From: an uncultured Peptococcaceae bacterium | Lineage (GTDB): Bacteria; Bacillota; Peptococcia; Peptococcales; Peptococcaceae | NCBI GenBank assembly: GCA_934229395.1 | Contig: CAKQDL010000016.1 | Coordinates: 1-32,433, forward strand | Direction of reading: 5' to 3' | Length of the DNA stretch: 32,433 bases | Shown: one piece after another, positions 22,305 to 30,800 of the stretch | How the letters are laid out: every line of letters begins with the position of its first letter | How positions within the stretch are numbered: the first letter of the stretch is position 1 | The notes under the pieces: model-generated | The model's input: the letters and a program-made list of their open reading frames with translations, nothing else | What the model was told of the DNA's origin: nothing | Databases searched by the model: none | Position numbers and translations under genes: made by a program

Positions 22305-22331
22305 GCCCTTGCGCTGCAAGGGCTATTTTTC
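22305..22331 (+). terminator. Hairpin between repeat F and rpiB
   Basis: The perfect stem GCCCTTGC-GCT-GCAAGGGC has a T-run on the plus side only. Read on minus, as needed by rpiB, the stem is followed directly by the repeat end (ACAGTCTG) rather than a U-tract. It resembles the situation at 146-176. Confidence 0.65.
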
Positions 22332-22350
22332 TGCGTGCTGTTATACCGTC

Positions 22351-22791
22351 TTATTTCTTTTCAATGTCGGCAATTTGGGCTACGCGGCGTTCGTGGCGGC
22401 CGCCTTCGAAGTCGCTTGCTAGCCATACGTCGACGATGTCTAGGGCTAGGCCAGGGCCTATGACGCGTTCGCCCATGGTGAGGATGTTGGCGTTGTTGTG
22501 GTTGCGGCTGGCGCGGGCGGAGAAGGTGTCGTGGCAGAGGGCGGCGCGGATGCCGTCGACCTTGTTGGCGGCGATGCCGATGCCGATGCCGGTGCCGCAA
22601 ACGAGGATGCCGCGTTCGCATTCGCCGTCGGCTACGGCGTGGGCGAGGGGTTCGGCGATGAGTGGGTAGTCGCAGGATTCGTTGGAGTTGGTGCCAAAGT
22701 CTACGACCTCGTGGCCGGCTTTGGTGAGGTGGTCTTTGATGGCGGTTTTGAGGTTGAGACCGCCGTGGTCACAGCCTAGTGCAATTTTCAT
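22351..22791 (-). CDS. rpiB: Ribose-5-phosphate isomerase B
   Basis: The 146-residue protein is of the RpiB/LacAB family. The signature regions are MKIALGCDHGG with the ligand-binding Asp-His, the catalytic cysteine in GILVCGTGIGIGIAANK, and SARASRNHNNANILTMGERVIG. RpiB interconverts ribose 5-phosphate and ribulose 5-phosphate. The start is ATG 22791 with AAAGGAGAACACATT upstream; its ATGA overlaps the stop of the preceding phosphatase gene, so the two are translationally coupled. In B. subtilis the same neighbour set occurs as ywlC-ywlD-ywlE-ywlF. Confidence 0.94.
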   Translation of the reverse strand: MKIALGCDHGGLNLKTAIKDHLTKAGHEVVDFGTNSNESCDYPLIAEPLAHAVADGECERGILVCGTGIGIGIAANKVDGIRAALCHDTFSARASRNHNNANILTMGERVIGPGLALDIVDVWLASDFEGGRHERRVAQIADIEKK

Positions 22792-23234
22792 AATGTGTTC
22801 TCCTTTTTCCATTGAGGCATTTTTTCTTTGATACCTGCTTCAATTTGTTCATAGGTGCGGTTGTAGACGTCGTCGCTTTGGCCGTAAGGGTCGATGACGT
22901 CCTCTTTGCAGAGGGGTTCGACTTTTTCGGCGTACTGGGGCAGGATGCGCGCTAGCTGTAATGCTTGGCCGCTTGTCATGGTGTAGACCTTATCGGCGGC
23001 ATCCATCATGGTGGTGGTGAGGGCGTGGCTTCGGTGGCTGCTTAGGTCGAGGCCGTGGGATTGGGCGGCGCGCTGTGCACCGGGCATGGCCATATCGCCT
23101 TGATGAACAGCCATACCAGCAGAGGCCACGGCGCATTGGTCGTAGCCTTCGTGGTGGCGCAGTAGGTCTAGGGCACAAACCTCGGCCATGGGACTGCGGC
23201 AGGTGTTGCCGCTACAAATAAAGAGAATGTTCAT
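22788..23234 (-). CDS. ywlE: Low-molecular-weight phosphatase, probable protein-arginine phosphatase
   Basis: The 148-residue protein has the LMW-PTP active site CSGNTCRS (Cys7, Arg13) and the general acid in DPYG. The residue two before the second Cys is Thr11, as in YwlE, where this threonine favours phospho-arginine; tyrosine phosphatases usually have Ile there. Position 8 is Ser instead of YwlE's Thr. Phospho-arginine marks proteins for ClpCP in Bacillus; the kinase McsB is not in this window, so the arginine role is an inference from the motif and from the ywlC-ywlE-rpiB order. It starts one base after ywlC with GGAGGCATAAG upstream. Confidence 0.88.
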   Translation of the reverse strand: MNILFICSGNTCRSPMAEVCALDLLRHHEGYDQCAVASAGMAVHQGDMAMPGAQRAAQSHGLDLSSHRSHALTTTMMDAADKVYTMTSGQALQLARILPQYAEKVEPLCKEDVIDPYGQSDDVYNRTYEQIEAGIKEKMPQWKKENTL

Positions 23235-23235
23235 C

Positions 23236-24228
23236 TTATGCCTCCTCGGGCCATGGCTGGCTGAGCTTGCGCACGCGGTTCATAAGGGCTTCGCCTAGGC
23301 CAACTTCTGGGAAGGCTTCGATGTAAATCTCTTCCACTTCCCACGCGTCCATGCGGCGGAGGCCTTCAAAGAGGCGAGCGGCGGCGTCTTCTGGGTGATG
23401 GGTGCTGCCCATGTTCCATAGCTTCATTTGTGGGGTGATCTCGCCAAGGGCGTCAATGGTTTCGTCTGAAAGCAAGAGCCCAACGTGCCCCTTGGCTTGG
23501 CTTAGACGCGCGCGCAATTTGTCGGCGCGGTGCTCGCCGTCCAAAAGATAGGTTTTGGCGTGAGGGGTGTAATGGTGGGACGATTTGTGGTACACATTGT
23601 CACCACTAACCTCTACCGGACCAATGAGGGCCTCGATTTTTTCCTTTGGAATGCCACCTGGGCGGAGGATACGCGGCGGGGTCACGGTGAGGTCTACAAT
23701 GGTGGATTCTACGCCAATAGGGCAAACGCCGTCATCCACAATAAGAAGGTTCTGACCGAAGTCGTTTTCTACGTGCTCAGGCATGGTTGGCGATGGATGG
23801 CCGCTTTTGTTGGCGCTTGGCGCAGCCAAGGGATGACCCAAGGCGCGGATGAGGGCGCGGGCGGTATCGTTGTCGGGCATACGCACGCCAACGGTATCGA
23901 GGCCGGCGCTTACGGTGTCGCTCACCACCTTGCGCTTTTTGAGCACCAAGGTGAGGGGGCCCGGCCACAGGGCTTCGGCCAAATCAACAGCCGCCTCGGG
24001 AATTTCTTGGGCAATGTCACGCATGGCGCTCATATCAGCAATATGGAGGATGAGCGCCTTTTCGGCTGGACGCTCCTTGGCTTCGTAAATACGCTTGCAA
24101 GCAGCTTCGTTAAAGCCATCGGCTCCCAAGCCATAGACCGTTTCTGTAGGAATGGCCACCAGCTCGCCAGCGCGCAAAGCCGCCACAGCCCTTTGTAAAT
24201 CTGCCTCGCGGCAAATATCTAAACGCAT
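23236..24228 (-). CDS. ywlC: L-threonylcarbamoyladenylate synthase (Sua5 type)
   Basis: The 330-residue protein has an N-terminal YrdC domain (about 1-200: ELVAIPTETVYGLGADGFNEAACKRIYEAKERP, the substrate-binding SANKSGHPSPT, and GVESTIVDLT) and a C-terminal Sua5 domain. It makes threonylcarbamoyl-AMP from threonine, bicarbonate and ATP, the first step of t6A37 formation in ANN-decoding tRNAs. TsaB, TsaD and TsaE are not in the window. GAGGTGCTAAC precedes the ATG. It leads the ywlC-ywlE-rpiB operon. Confidence 0.94.
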   Translation of the reverse strand: MRLDICREADLQRAVAALRAGELVAIPTETVYGLGADGFNEAACKRIYEAKERPAEKALILHIADMSAMRDIAQEIPEAAVDLAEALWPGPLTLVLKKRKVVSDTVSAGLDTVGVRMPDNDTARALIRALGHPLAAPSANKSGHPSPTMPEHVENDFGQNLLIVDDGVCPIGVESTIVDLTVTPPRILRPGGIPKEKIEALIGPVEVSGDNVYHKSSHHYTPHAKTYLLDGEHRADKLRARLSQAKGHVGLLLSDETIDALGEITPQMKLWNMGSTHHPEDAAARLFEGLRRMDAWEVEEIYIEAFPEVGLGEALMNRVRKLSQPWPEEA

Positions 24229-24258
24229 GTTAGCACCTCTTTCGTTTGGTTTATTTAT

Positions 24259-24264
24259 ATTATA
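24259..24264 (-). promoter_or_regulatory. Candidate -10 of the ywlC operon
   Basis: A perfect TATAAT on minus, about 30 bp upstream of the ywlC start. No clear -35 hexamer is seen. The region 24265-24381 beyond it contains a GT-rich stretch (GTGGCTAGTGG) and nothing else I can name. Confidence 0.45.
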
Positions 24265-24381
24265 GCGTTTTAGATGGGAAAATGGTAGTGGCTAGTGGAG
24301 GGGCGGGGAGTGGGAAAAAACGATCACACCGTTTCTTGTGAATAAGATATGTGGATCATTCGGGGGACTTCATCGTACATT

Positions 24382-24520
24382 GCAGCTAAATCGATTATTC
24401 GCTCTGCTCATACCCCTCATCCGTCGGCTACGCCGCCACCTTCTCCCCAGGTGGAGAAGGCTCATGCTATTCTCCAAATCTTTCTATTCACATACACGTT
24501 TTAGGTTTTTCTACACGCTG
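24382..24520. repeat. Interspersed repeat, copy G (right half)
   Basis: This copy holds the core from GCAGCTAAATCGATTATTCG through CCCTCATCCGTCGGCTACGC, the CCTTCTCC..GGAGAAGG hairpin and the CACGTTTTAGGTTTTTCTAC end. The other half is absent. It abuts the hairpin at 24521. Confidence 0.8.
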
Positions 24521-24548
24521 AGCTCCGGCAACAATGCCGGAGCTTTTC
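24521..24548 (+). terminator. Hairpin after repeat G
   Basis: The stem AGCTCCGGCA..TGCCGGAGCT is followed by TTTT on plus. It directly touches the end of repeat G and faces the terminator of the next minus-strand gene. Confidence 0.65.
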
Positions 24549-24560
24549 TGCGCACAAAGC

Positions 24561-24588
24561 CAAAAACCACCGCGGGTGGCGGTGGTTG
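24561..24588 (-). terminator. Terminator of the unknown gene at 24595
   Basis: Read on minus, the stem AACCACCG..CGGTGGTT is followed by TTT a few bases after the stop codon. Confidence 0.7.
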
Positions 24589-24594
24589 GAGGAT

Positions 24595-25182
24595 TTATTT
24601 GGTGTTTAAGAGTTTTTGCATGGCTGTTTGGAGGTTAACCATGATTTTGTCGACGTCTTTTGGATTGATGTCGCTGAATTCGCTTTCGTTGTCGTTAACG
24701 ATGGCGTCGAGGAAATCGTTGGCGTTGGCTACGGCGATTTTTAGGTTGCTCCATTGGTCTGGGTCGTAGCTTTCTTCCTTGAGGGCTTTGCAGCCGTCAA
24801 TCATTTGTTGGAGGAAGGAGAGCTTATTGAGGAAGTCTTGGTAATCGCGGTGGCCGATGAGCACGTCGCCCAATGGGAGGTCCATGACGCTGTCGTCTGC
24901 CATGATGTGGTAGCCAAAGTGAACGCCGCGGCTTTGGAGCTTTTCTAGGAATTTGATGGCGTCTTCGTGGCTGGTGTCTTGGGCGTTAAAGATGACGGCT
25001 GGGTCGATTGGTAGGCTTGGGTCTTGGTGTGGTACCTTGGTGTCGTCGCCGGCAAAAATGGCGCGAATGGTGGCGCCTGCGCGGTCGGCTTCTACATACA
25101 TATGTTCAATCTTGTCTTCTTCAATGACTTGGCGCAAGGCTTTGGCGACGCTGTCGTCTGGAATTTGGTAAAAAATGATCAT
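24595..25182 (-). CDS. Protein of unknown function, acidic and soluble
   Basis: I do not recognise this 195-residue protein. It begins MIIFYQIPDDSVAKALRQVIEE and has no signal peptide, membrane helix or catalytic motif that I can name. It is rich in Asp and Glu. The first 60 residues look alpha/beta; the last 90 look helical, with a run of amphipathic segments (YQDFLNKLSFLQQMIDGC..). AAAGGAGCATGATTC before the ATG supports translation. It is downstream of htrA on the same strand, 68 bp away across a weak hairpin, so it may be partly co-transcribed with walJ-htrA. Confidence 0.75.
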   Translation of the reverse strand: MIIFYQIPDDSVAKALRQVIEEDKIEHMYVEADRAGATIRAIFAGDDTKVPHQDPSLPIDPAVIFNAQDTSHEDAIKFLEKLQSRGVHFGYHIMADDSVMDLPLGDVLIGHRDYQDFLNKLSFLQQMIDGCKALKEESYDPDQWSNLKIAVANANDFLDAIVNDNESEFSDINPKDVDKIMVNLQTAMQKLLNTK

Positions 25183-25250
25183 GAATCATGCTCCTTTTAA
25201 CTGTGATATATAATATCCAGTTTAATGGGAAGAGAGGCTTTGGTCAAGCC

Positions 25251-26804
25251 TTAACTCTTGGTACCCAAGACAACTTCCACTTCGCCTTTGTCTTGGCCGC
25301 GGATGATGGTGAGCTTGATTTTTTCGCCTGGGGTTTTCTTTTCTAGAACGGCGGTGAGGTCGTTGAAGTTGGTGACTTCGGTGCCGTCGGCGGCTGTGAT
25401 GATGTCGCCGACTTCAAGGCCGGCTGAGGAGGATGGGCCACCTTCGGTGATTTCGCCGATGAGAACGCCTGTGGTTTGGCTGGAGCTTATTTTCTGAGCG
25501 ATTTCTTCATCCATGTTGTAGCCGGAAATGCCGAGCCAGGCTTTCTTGACGTTGGAGGAGGTTTCGCCGCTTTTTACGCTGTTGACAAAGTCAACGACGG
25601 TGTTGGATGGGATGGCAAAGCCCATGCCTTCGACGCTGGACATACCGTTGGATTGGATTTTCATGGAGTTGATGCCAATAAGCTGGGCTTGACCGTTGAC
25701 GAGGGCGCCACCGCTGTTGCCGCTGTTGATGCTGGCGTTGGTTTGGATGAAGCCTGTTTCGCCGCTTTCGGTGTTGATTTTGCGGTCGAGACCGCTGATG
25801 ATGCCGTCGGTGACGGTGTTGGCAAATTCGCTGCCGAGGGGGTTCCCGATGGCGACGGCGAGGTCACCTACCTGGAGCTCGTCGCTGTTGGCAATTTCTA
25901 AATATGGGAGGTCCTTGCCGTCAATTTTTAAGACGGCGAGGTCTAGGGAGGAATCGGCGCCTAGCACCTTGGCTTCGTAGCGTTCGTCTTCGCTTGTGAC
26001 AACAACAACGCTGTCGGCGTTTTCTATAACGTGGTAGTTGGTGATGATCATGCCGTCGTCTGAGATGATGACGCCGGAGCCGTAGCTGGTGGCGTCGGAT
26101 TGGCTGGTACCAAAGATGGATTGGCTTTTGCCGATGTTGTACACACTCACAACGGCTGGCATGGCCGTTTGGGCAATGGAGGAAATGGTCATATTGCCAC
26201 TGGCGTCGTAGGAGATGTTTTCGGTGTTGCGGGCGCTGGATACGGTGGTGATTTTGCTGCTGCTCTGGCGGCTGGCCACAAGGCCACCAGAGGCGCCGCC
26301 GATGAGGGCACCAATCAGGAGGACGGCGAGGTATTTCATCCATTGGGAGTATTTTTTGTGGTGCTTGGTTTTGCCTTTGACGTTTATGTTGCGGATGATA
26401 TCGCCTGGGCGCTTGCCGTCGTCGACCTGCTCGGCTTGGACGTATTCGGCTTGGCTTGGTTGGCTGGCTTGGGCGCCCCAATCGGTGCCCTCGTTTGAAA
26501 CGGTGTAGGAGGTGGTGTTTTGGGCTTTGTCTTGGGTGCTCTCTTGGGCGGTGTCTTGACTTGCATCACTCCACGAGCTTGCATTTTGGCTGCTGCTCGC
26601 GGAGGTGCTTACTTGGTCAAAGGGACGCTCGCTTTTTACAGAGCCTGCGCCCATGGCGTAGGTGTAGCCGCTCTCTTCTGCGGTGGTGTCATTTACAGGC
26701 GTGTAGGCTTGGGTGGTGTCAGCACCCTTGGCACCATCAAAGGGGGTGGTGTCGTTATTGGTATCAATCGGGTTTTGATTGCTGTTGTCGGTTTGGTTGT
26801 CCAT
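25251..26804 (-). CDS. htrA: HtrA/DegP-type serine protease, membrane anchored
   Basis: The 517-residue protein has a very long cytoplasmic N-terminus (about 155 residues, rich in Gln, Ser, Thr and Asn, low complexity). One transmembrane helix follows (about 157-178), then an extracytoplasmic trypsin-like domain and a C-terminal PDZ domain (TGVLIGEITEGGPSSSAGLEVGDIITAADG). The catalytic triad is His258 (TNYHV), Asp288 (DLAVLK) and Ser364 (GNSGGAL). It degrades misfolded secreted proteins at the cell surface. It follows walJ by 15 bp with an AAAGGAGCG site, an arrangement shared with the end of the wal operon in many Firmicutes. Confidence 0.94.
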   Translation of the reverse strand: MDNQTDNSNQNPIDTNNDTTPFDGAKGADTTQAYTPVNDTTAEESGYTYAMGAGSVKSERPFDQVSTSASSSQNASSWSDASQDTAQESTQDKAQNTTSYTVSNEGTDWGAQASQPSQAEYVQAEQVDDGKRPGDIIRNINVKGKTKHHKKYSQWMKYLAVLLIGALIGGASGGLVASRQSSSKITTVSSARNTENISYDASGNMTISSIAQTAMPAVVSVYNIGKSQSIFGTSQSDATSYGSGVIISDDGMIITNYHVIENADSVVVVTSEDERYEAKVLGADSSLDLAVLKIDGKDLPYLEIANSDELQVGDLAVAIGNPLGSEFANTVTDGIISGLDRKINTESGETGFIQTNASINSGNSGGALVNGQAQLIGINSMKIQSNGMSSVEGMGFAIPSNTVVDFVNSVKSGETSSNVKKAWLGISGYNMDEEIAQKISSSQTTGVLIGEITEGGPSSSAGLEVGDIITAADGTEVTNFNDLTAVLEKKTPGEKIKLTIIRGQDKGEVEVVLGTKS

Positions 26805-26819
26805 GGGAATCGCTCCTTT

Positions 26820-27593
26820 TTAACTTTTTAAGGAGAAGTGCATTGGCCTTGTTTGGCTGAGTACGGCGAGCTCGGGGCTTGGGGCCAAACGCTCTAGGGC
26901 TTGGGATACGACCTTGTGGGCCACTGTTGGCAGGTTGTTTTTTTCGCTCAAATGGGCGAGCAACACGTGCTGGGTGTCGGCGCTTACCACATCTTGCATA
27001 CTGTTTGCGGTGGTTTCGTTGGAGAGATGTCCATAGGGGCCTAGGATGCGGCGCTTTAAAAAGGCGGGATAGGGCCCACGCTGGAGCATTTCGGGGTCGT
27101 GGTTGGCCTCAATGACCAAGAGATGGCTGGCGGCTAGGGCCGCAACATTCTCTGCGCTCAAGACGCCACTATCGGTGAGCATACCAATTTTGAGGCCGTC
27201 CTTGGTGATTTGGTAGCTCACTGGATCGGCGGCGTCGTGGCTCACTGGGGTTAGGGCGATGTGAAAGGGCCCGAGGTCGATGCTCTCTTCCCAAATGGGG
27301 GCGAGGAGCCCTTCGTCGATTTTCCCCAAGCCCTCTAAGGCGTCTAAGGTGGCAGCGCGGGAGAGGCAGGGGATGTGGTAACGACGCAGGAGTGGGCCGA
27401 GGCTAGAGGTGTGGTCGCGGTGCTCGTGGGTGAGGAGCACGGCCTTGATGCGGCTCATATCACCGCCGGCGGCCGCTACGGCCTGCTCAATGCGCTTCAC
27501 ACTAACGCCACAGTCAATGAGCACGCCGCCCTCGTGGTCGAAGGCGTAGTAGCAATTGCCCTTGCTACCGCTTGCTATACTTACAAATTGCAC
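26820..27593 (-). CDS. walJ: WalJ/YycJ metallo-beta-lactamase-fold protein
   Basis: The 257-residue MBL-fold protein starts MQFVSIASGSKGNCYYAF, the typical YycJ opening. Its metal ligands are in THEHRDH (about residues 55-61), a later SHDA, MLTDSG and HLSNE. WalJ resembles DNA exonucleases of this fold and is normally the fifth gene of walRKHIJ. Here no walR, walK, walH or walI precedes it. The GTG start follows TTAAGGAGGACATT. Its upstream gap contains a full promoter on minus. Confidence 0.9.
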   Translation of the reverse strand: MQFVSIASGSKGNCYYAFDHEGGVLIDCGVSVKRIEQAVAAAGGDMSRIKAVLLTHEHRDHTSSLGPLLRRYHIPCLSRAATLDALEGLGKIDEGLLAPIWEESIDLGPFHIALTPVSHDAADPVSYQITKDGLKIGMLTDSGVLSAENVAALAASHLLVIEANHDPEMLQRGPYPAFLKRRILGPYGHLSNETTANSMQDVVSADTQHVLLAHLSEKNNLPTVAHKVVSQALERLAPSPELAVLSQTRPMHFSLKS

Positions 27594-27610
27594 AATGTCC
27601 TCCTTAATTT

Positions 27611-27710
27611 GTCTACATTATAAAACTCTTCCGCCCGCAAAGGATGGGCGAGCGGTTACGGTTTGTGGGGTTCTTGTTAAGAAAAATATCTATTGTCTAC
27701 ACATTATAAC
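27611..27710 (-). promoter_or_regulatory. walJ-htrA promoter region with duplicated motif
   Basis: The promoter reads TTGAGG (27726-27731), 17 bases, then TATAAT (27703-27708) on minus. The plus-strand sequence TTGTCTACACATTATAA at this -10 is repeated as TTGTCTACATTATAA at 27609-27623, where a second TATAAT on minus lies just ahead of the gene. This suggests tandem promoters, or a repeated regulator site overlapping them. Confidence 0.5.
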
Positions 27711-27782
27711 TTTTTGCTGGCCAGCCCTCAACGCCTAGCCAAAAATAAAATTTAGCGATGGACGTTCACAGCTTGGCGTTTG

Positions 27783-27791
27783 TGGTATAAT
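27783..27791 (+). promoter_or_regulatory. Extended -10 promoter of the SNF2 gene
   Basis: TGTGGTATAATG is a perfect TATAAT with an upstream TG, 39 bp before the start codon. The following GATAGATAC resembles the sequence after the DUF368 -10. Confidence 0.6.
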
Positions 27792-27829
27792 GATAGATAC
27801 TTCAAAAGCAAAAAAAGGAGGGCCGTGGA

Positions 27830-30800
27830 ATGTCAATCCGCGATTTAATTTACGAGTACACGGACAACAAAACAGCCATCAGCCAAGGCTTGGCCTTTTA
27901 CCAGCTCGGCAAGGTGGAAAACATCAAAATCAATTCTGTCGACCACATTCCAGGCAGCACCCTGGCCTATTCCTCGACGATTATGGCCGATGCGGTGGTC
28001 AGTGGCGAGAAGCCATTTTTGGTGATGCGCGGCGAAAATCTGCTCAATTTTCATTGCTCCTGCGAAGAGGATGAAAATGGCACCAAGCTGTGCAAGCATC
28101 TTGTGGCCTTGGTGCGCGCCTTGAGCGATATTTTGGTGCCACAGGTGACAAAGGTGGACGATGGCGCTGTGGCGGCGCTGCTTTCTCACTACGATCCGAA
28201 GGTGGGCTTTTCGCCCGACGGGGTGGGCGCTGTGAAAAAGCCAAAGGCTTCTTTGGTGCCAACGCTGGATTTTGACCCCTACAACCAATATTTTAGCCTA
28301 GAGTTTCATGTGGCGAGCCCAAAGCGCGCCTACATCATCAAGAGCATTTCGGGCTTTTACAGCCACCTCTTGCACAAGGAAACGGTGACCTACGGCAAGC
28401 AGCTGGTGCTTGAGCATAAAAGGGAAAATTTTGACCAGCCGAGCCAGTTTTACCTAAACCTCATCGACAACGCCTTCGACTGGCTCACCTATGGCAACAA
28501 TTCTAATATGGACAATTTGCCAAAGGTGGGGCGCTACTTGCATCTCTCGCAAAATCAGTTTGACCAGCTTTTTGATTATGTGGCCGACCACGGTGGCGAA
28601 ATTGACCACCACAAGTCAGACGGCGCCACCGAGCGCCTCATCATGCGCCAAGATACGCCAGAAACCACGGTGCAAATTGTAGCCCGCAGCGACGATGCAT
28701 TTCTCCTCGGCGTGAGCATGGAGGACTTTGGCATTTTTTCCAACAACCAAACGAGCTACCTTTTTAACGAGCAAATGATTTTGCGCCCAAGCGAGGGCTA
28801 CCAAAACAACGTCCTGCCGCTCTTGCGCGCTGTGAAAAATGCCGACGATGTGCTCCTTTTAAACGCTGATCAGCTCACGCGCTTTATGGCCCGCGTGGTG
28901 CCGGCCATTGCCCCTTATGTGAAGCTCGAGATGGACGAGGACCTCAAGCGCGCCCACGCCGCCGAAAAGCTCGACATCACCCTCACCCTCGATTATCCGC
29001 AGCGCAACACCATCCGCGGACGCACCACCTTTGCCTATGGGCCGGTGCGCTTCAATCCTTTGCAAAACGAAGAGGTGCCACCGCATCTCTTGCGCGATAT
29101 TGACGGCGAAAACGCCTTTGCTGCCATTTTGGACAAGTACCGCTTTTCCGTCAACGAGGACGAATGGCTCCTTTGTGGCGAAGATGCGGTCTACACCTTC
29201 CTCCACGAGGGCTTGCCAGAGCTCATGGAAGTGGCCAGTATTGATATTGAAGACACCCTAAAGCGCGTGCGCCCACGCCGTGCCGCGGCTCCTCACATGG
29301 AAGCCAACGTCACAAACGGCATTTTGGAGCTCAGCTTTGACGAAAAGGTCTATGGCCGTGAGGTCCTCCTTGAGGTACTTGCTGCCTATCGCGCCGGCAA
29401 AAAATTCATCCGTCTGACCGATGAATCCTATATTGATATCATTAACCCGCAGGTGCGCGCCATCAACGATCTTTTAAACGATTGCGATGTGCCTCTAGCG
29501 GCTTTAGAAAACGAGGGACCTATTGAGCTGCCCCTCTACCGCGCCCTCACCCTCGATGCCTTCGACAGCGAGGGCCTAGGCATCAGCTTTGACCGCAAGG
29601 AGGCCTTCCGCGCCTTTGCAGAGGAAATCCGCAGCGGCGAAAACGTGCAAACGCCCCTCCCAAAGGGGTTGCGCGCCACCCTCAGAAGCTACCAGCTAGA
29701 GGGCTATCAGTGGCTCACCCGCCTGGCCCGTCTAGGCTTTGGCGGTATTTTGGCCGACGACATGGGGCTCGGGAAAACCCTCCAAACCATTGCCTACCTT
29801 CTCCACCAGCACGAAGAAAATCCAGCGGCGCGCTTTATTATTGTCATGCCAACCTCCCTCATTTACAACTGGGAGGCTGAGCTGCAAAAATTTGCGCCTG
29901 ACCTTTCCTACCTCATCGTGGTAGGGGCCAAGAAGGAACGCGAAGCCCTTTTGGCGGATGTGCCAGAGGGAACGGTCCTCCTCACAAGCTACGCCACCTT
30001 GCGCCGCGACAGCGCCTTTTATGCCAAGTACAACTTCGACTCCATCATTTCCGACGAAGGCCAATACATTAAAAACAACTACACCCAAAACACCAAGAGC
30101 CTCAAGAGCCTTCAAGGCCTCCACCATTTTTCCCTCACAGGGACACCAATCGAAAACTCCTTGGCTGATTTGTGGTCCATCATGGATTTTTGCCTGCCAG
30201 GCTACCTCCACAAATGGCGTCAGTTTCGTCATTTGTACGAAATTCCAATCACCCGCTACGACGACAAGCAGCGCCTGGAGCAGCTCAAAAAGCAGATTGC
30301 GCCTTTTGTGCTGCGCCGCGTCAAGAGCGAGGTGCTCACAGAGCTGCCAGATAAAATCGACACCGTGCTCTATTGTGACCTTTCCGACGAAGAGCGCCGC
30401 ATTTACCACACCCAGCTCGCACTGAGCCATAAAACCTTTATTGAAGAAATATCCACCCGTCCGCAGGGCCAATCCCGTATGCTCGTGCTGACCTTGCTTA
30501 TGCGTTTGCGCCAAATTTGCTGCTCGCCAGCCCTTTTCCTCGACGGCTTCGACAAGCCATCGAGCAAAATCACCATGTGCCTCTCTCTCATTGAAGAGCG
30601 TGCCCAGGCAGGGCATCAAATGCTCATCTTTAGCCAGTTTACCTCGGTGCTCGATATGCTCGAGCCAGAGCTAGAGGCCCGCGGCATCCGCTATCTCACC
30701 CTCACAGGCAAAACCAAGTCGGCCGAGCGTATGCAGCTCGTGAACCAGTTCAACGAAGAAGACATTCCAGTCTTCCTCATCTCTCTCAAGGCCGGCGGCA

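Noticed and set aside
21994..22350. Riboswitch or T-box in the larger gaps
   Set aside because: The structured sequences there belong to the repeat element or to terminators, and the adjoining genes converge, so no gene has a leader in this gap.
74..24520. CRISPR array suggested by the repeated sequences
   Set aside because: The copies are about 290 bp long, widely scattered, in both orientations, and have genes between them rather than uniform spacers.
29732..30619. 295-codon open frame on minus inside the SNF2 gene
   Set aside because: It is antisense to the conserved helicase motifs, has no ribosome site, and its translation has no family resemblance. It is a by-product of the GC-rich codon pattern.
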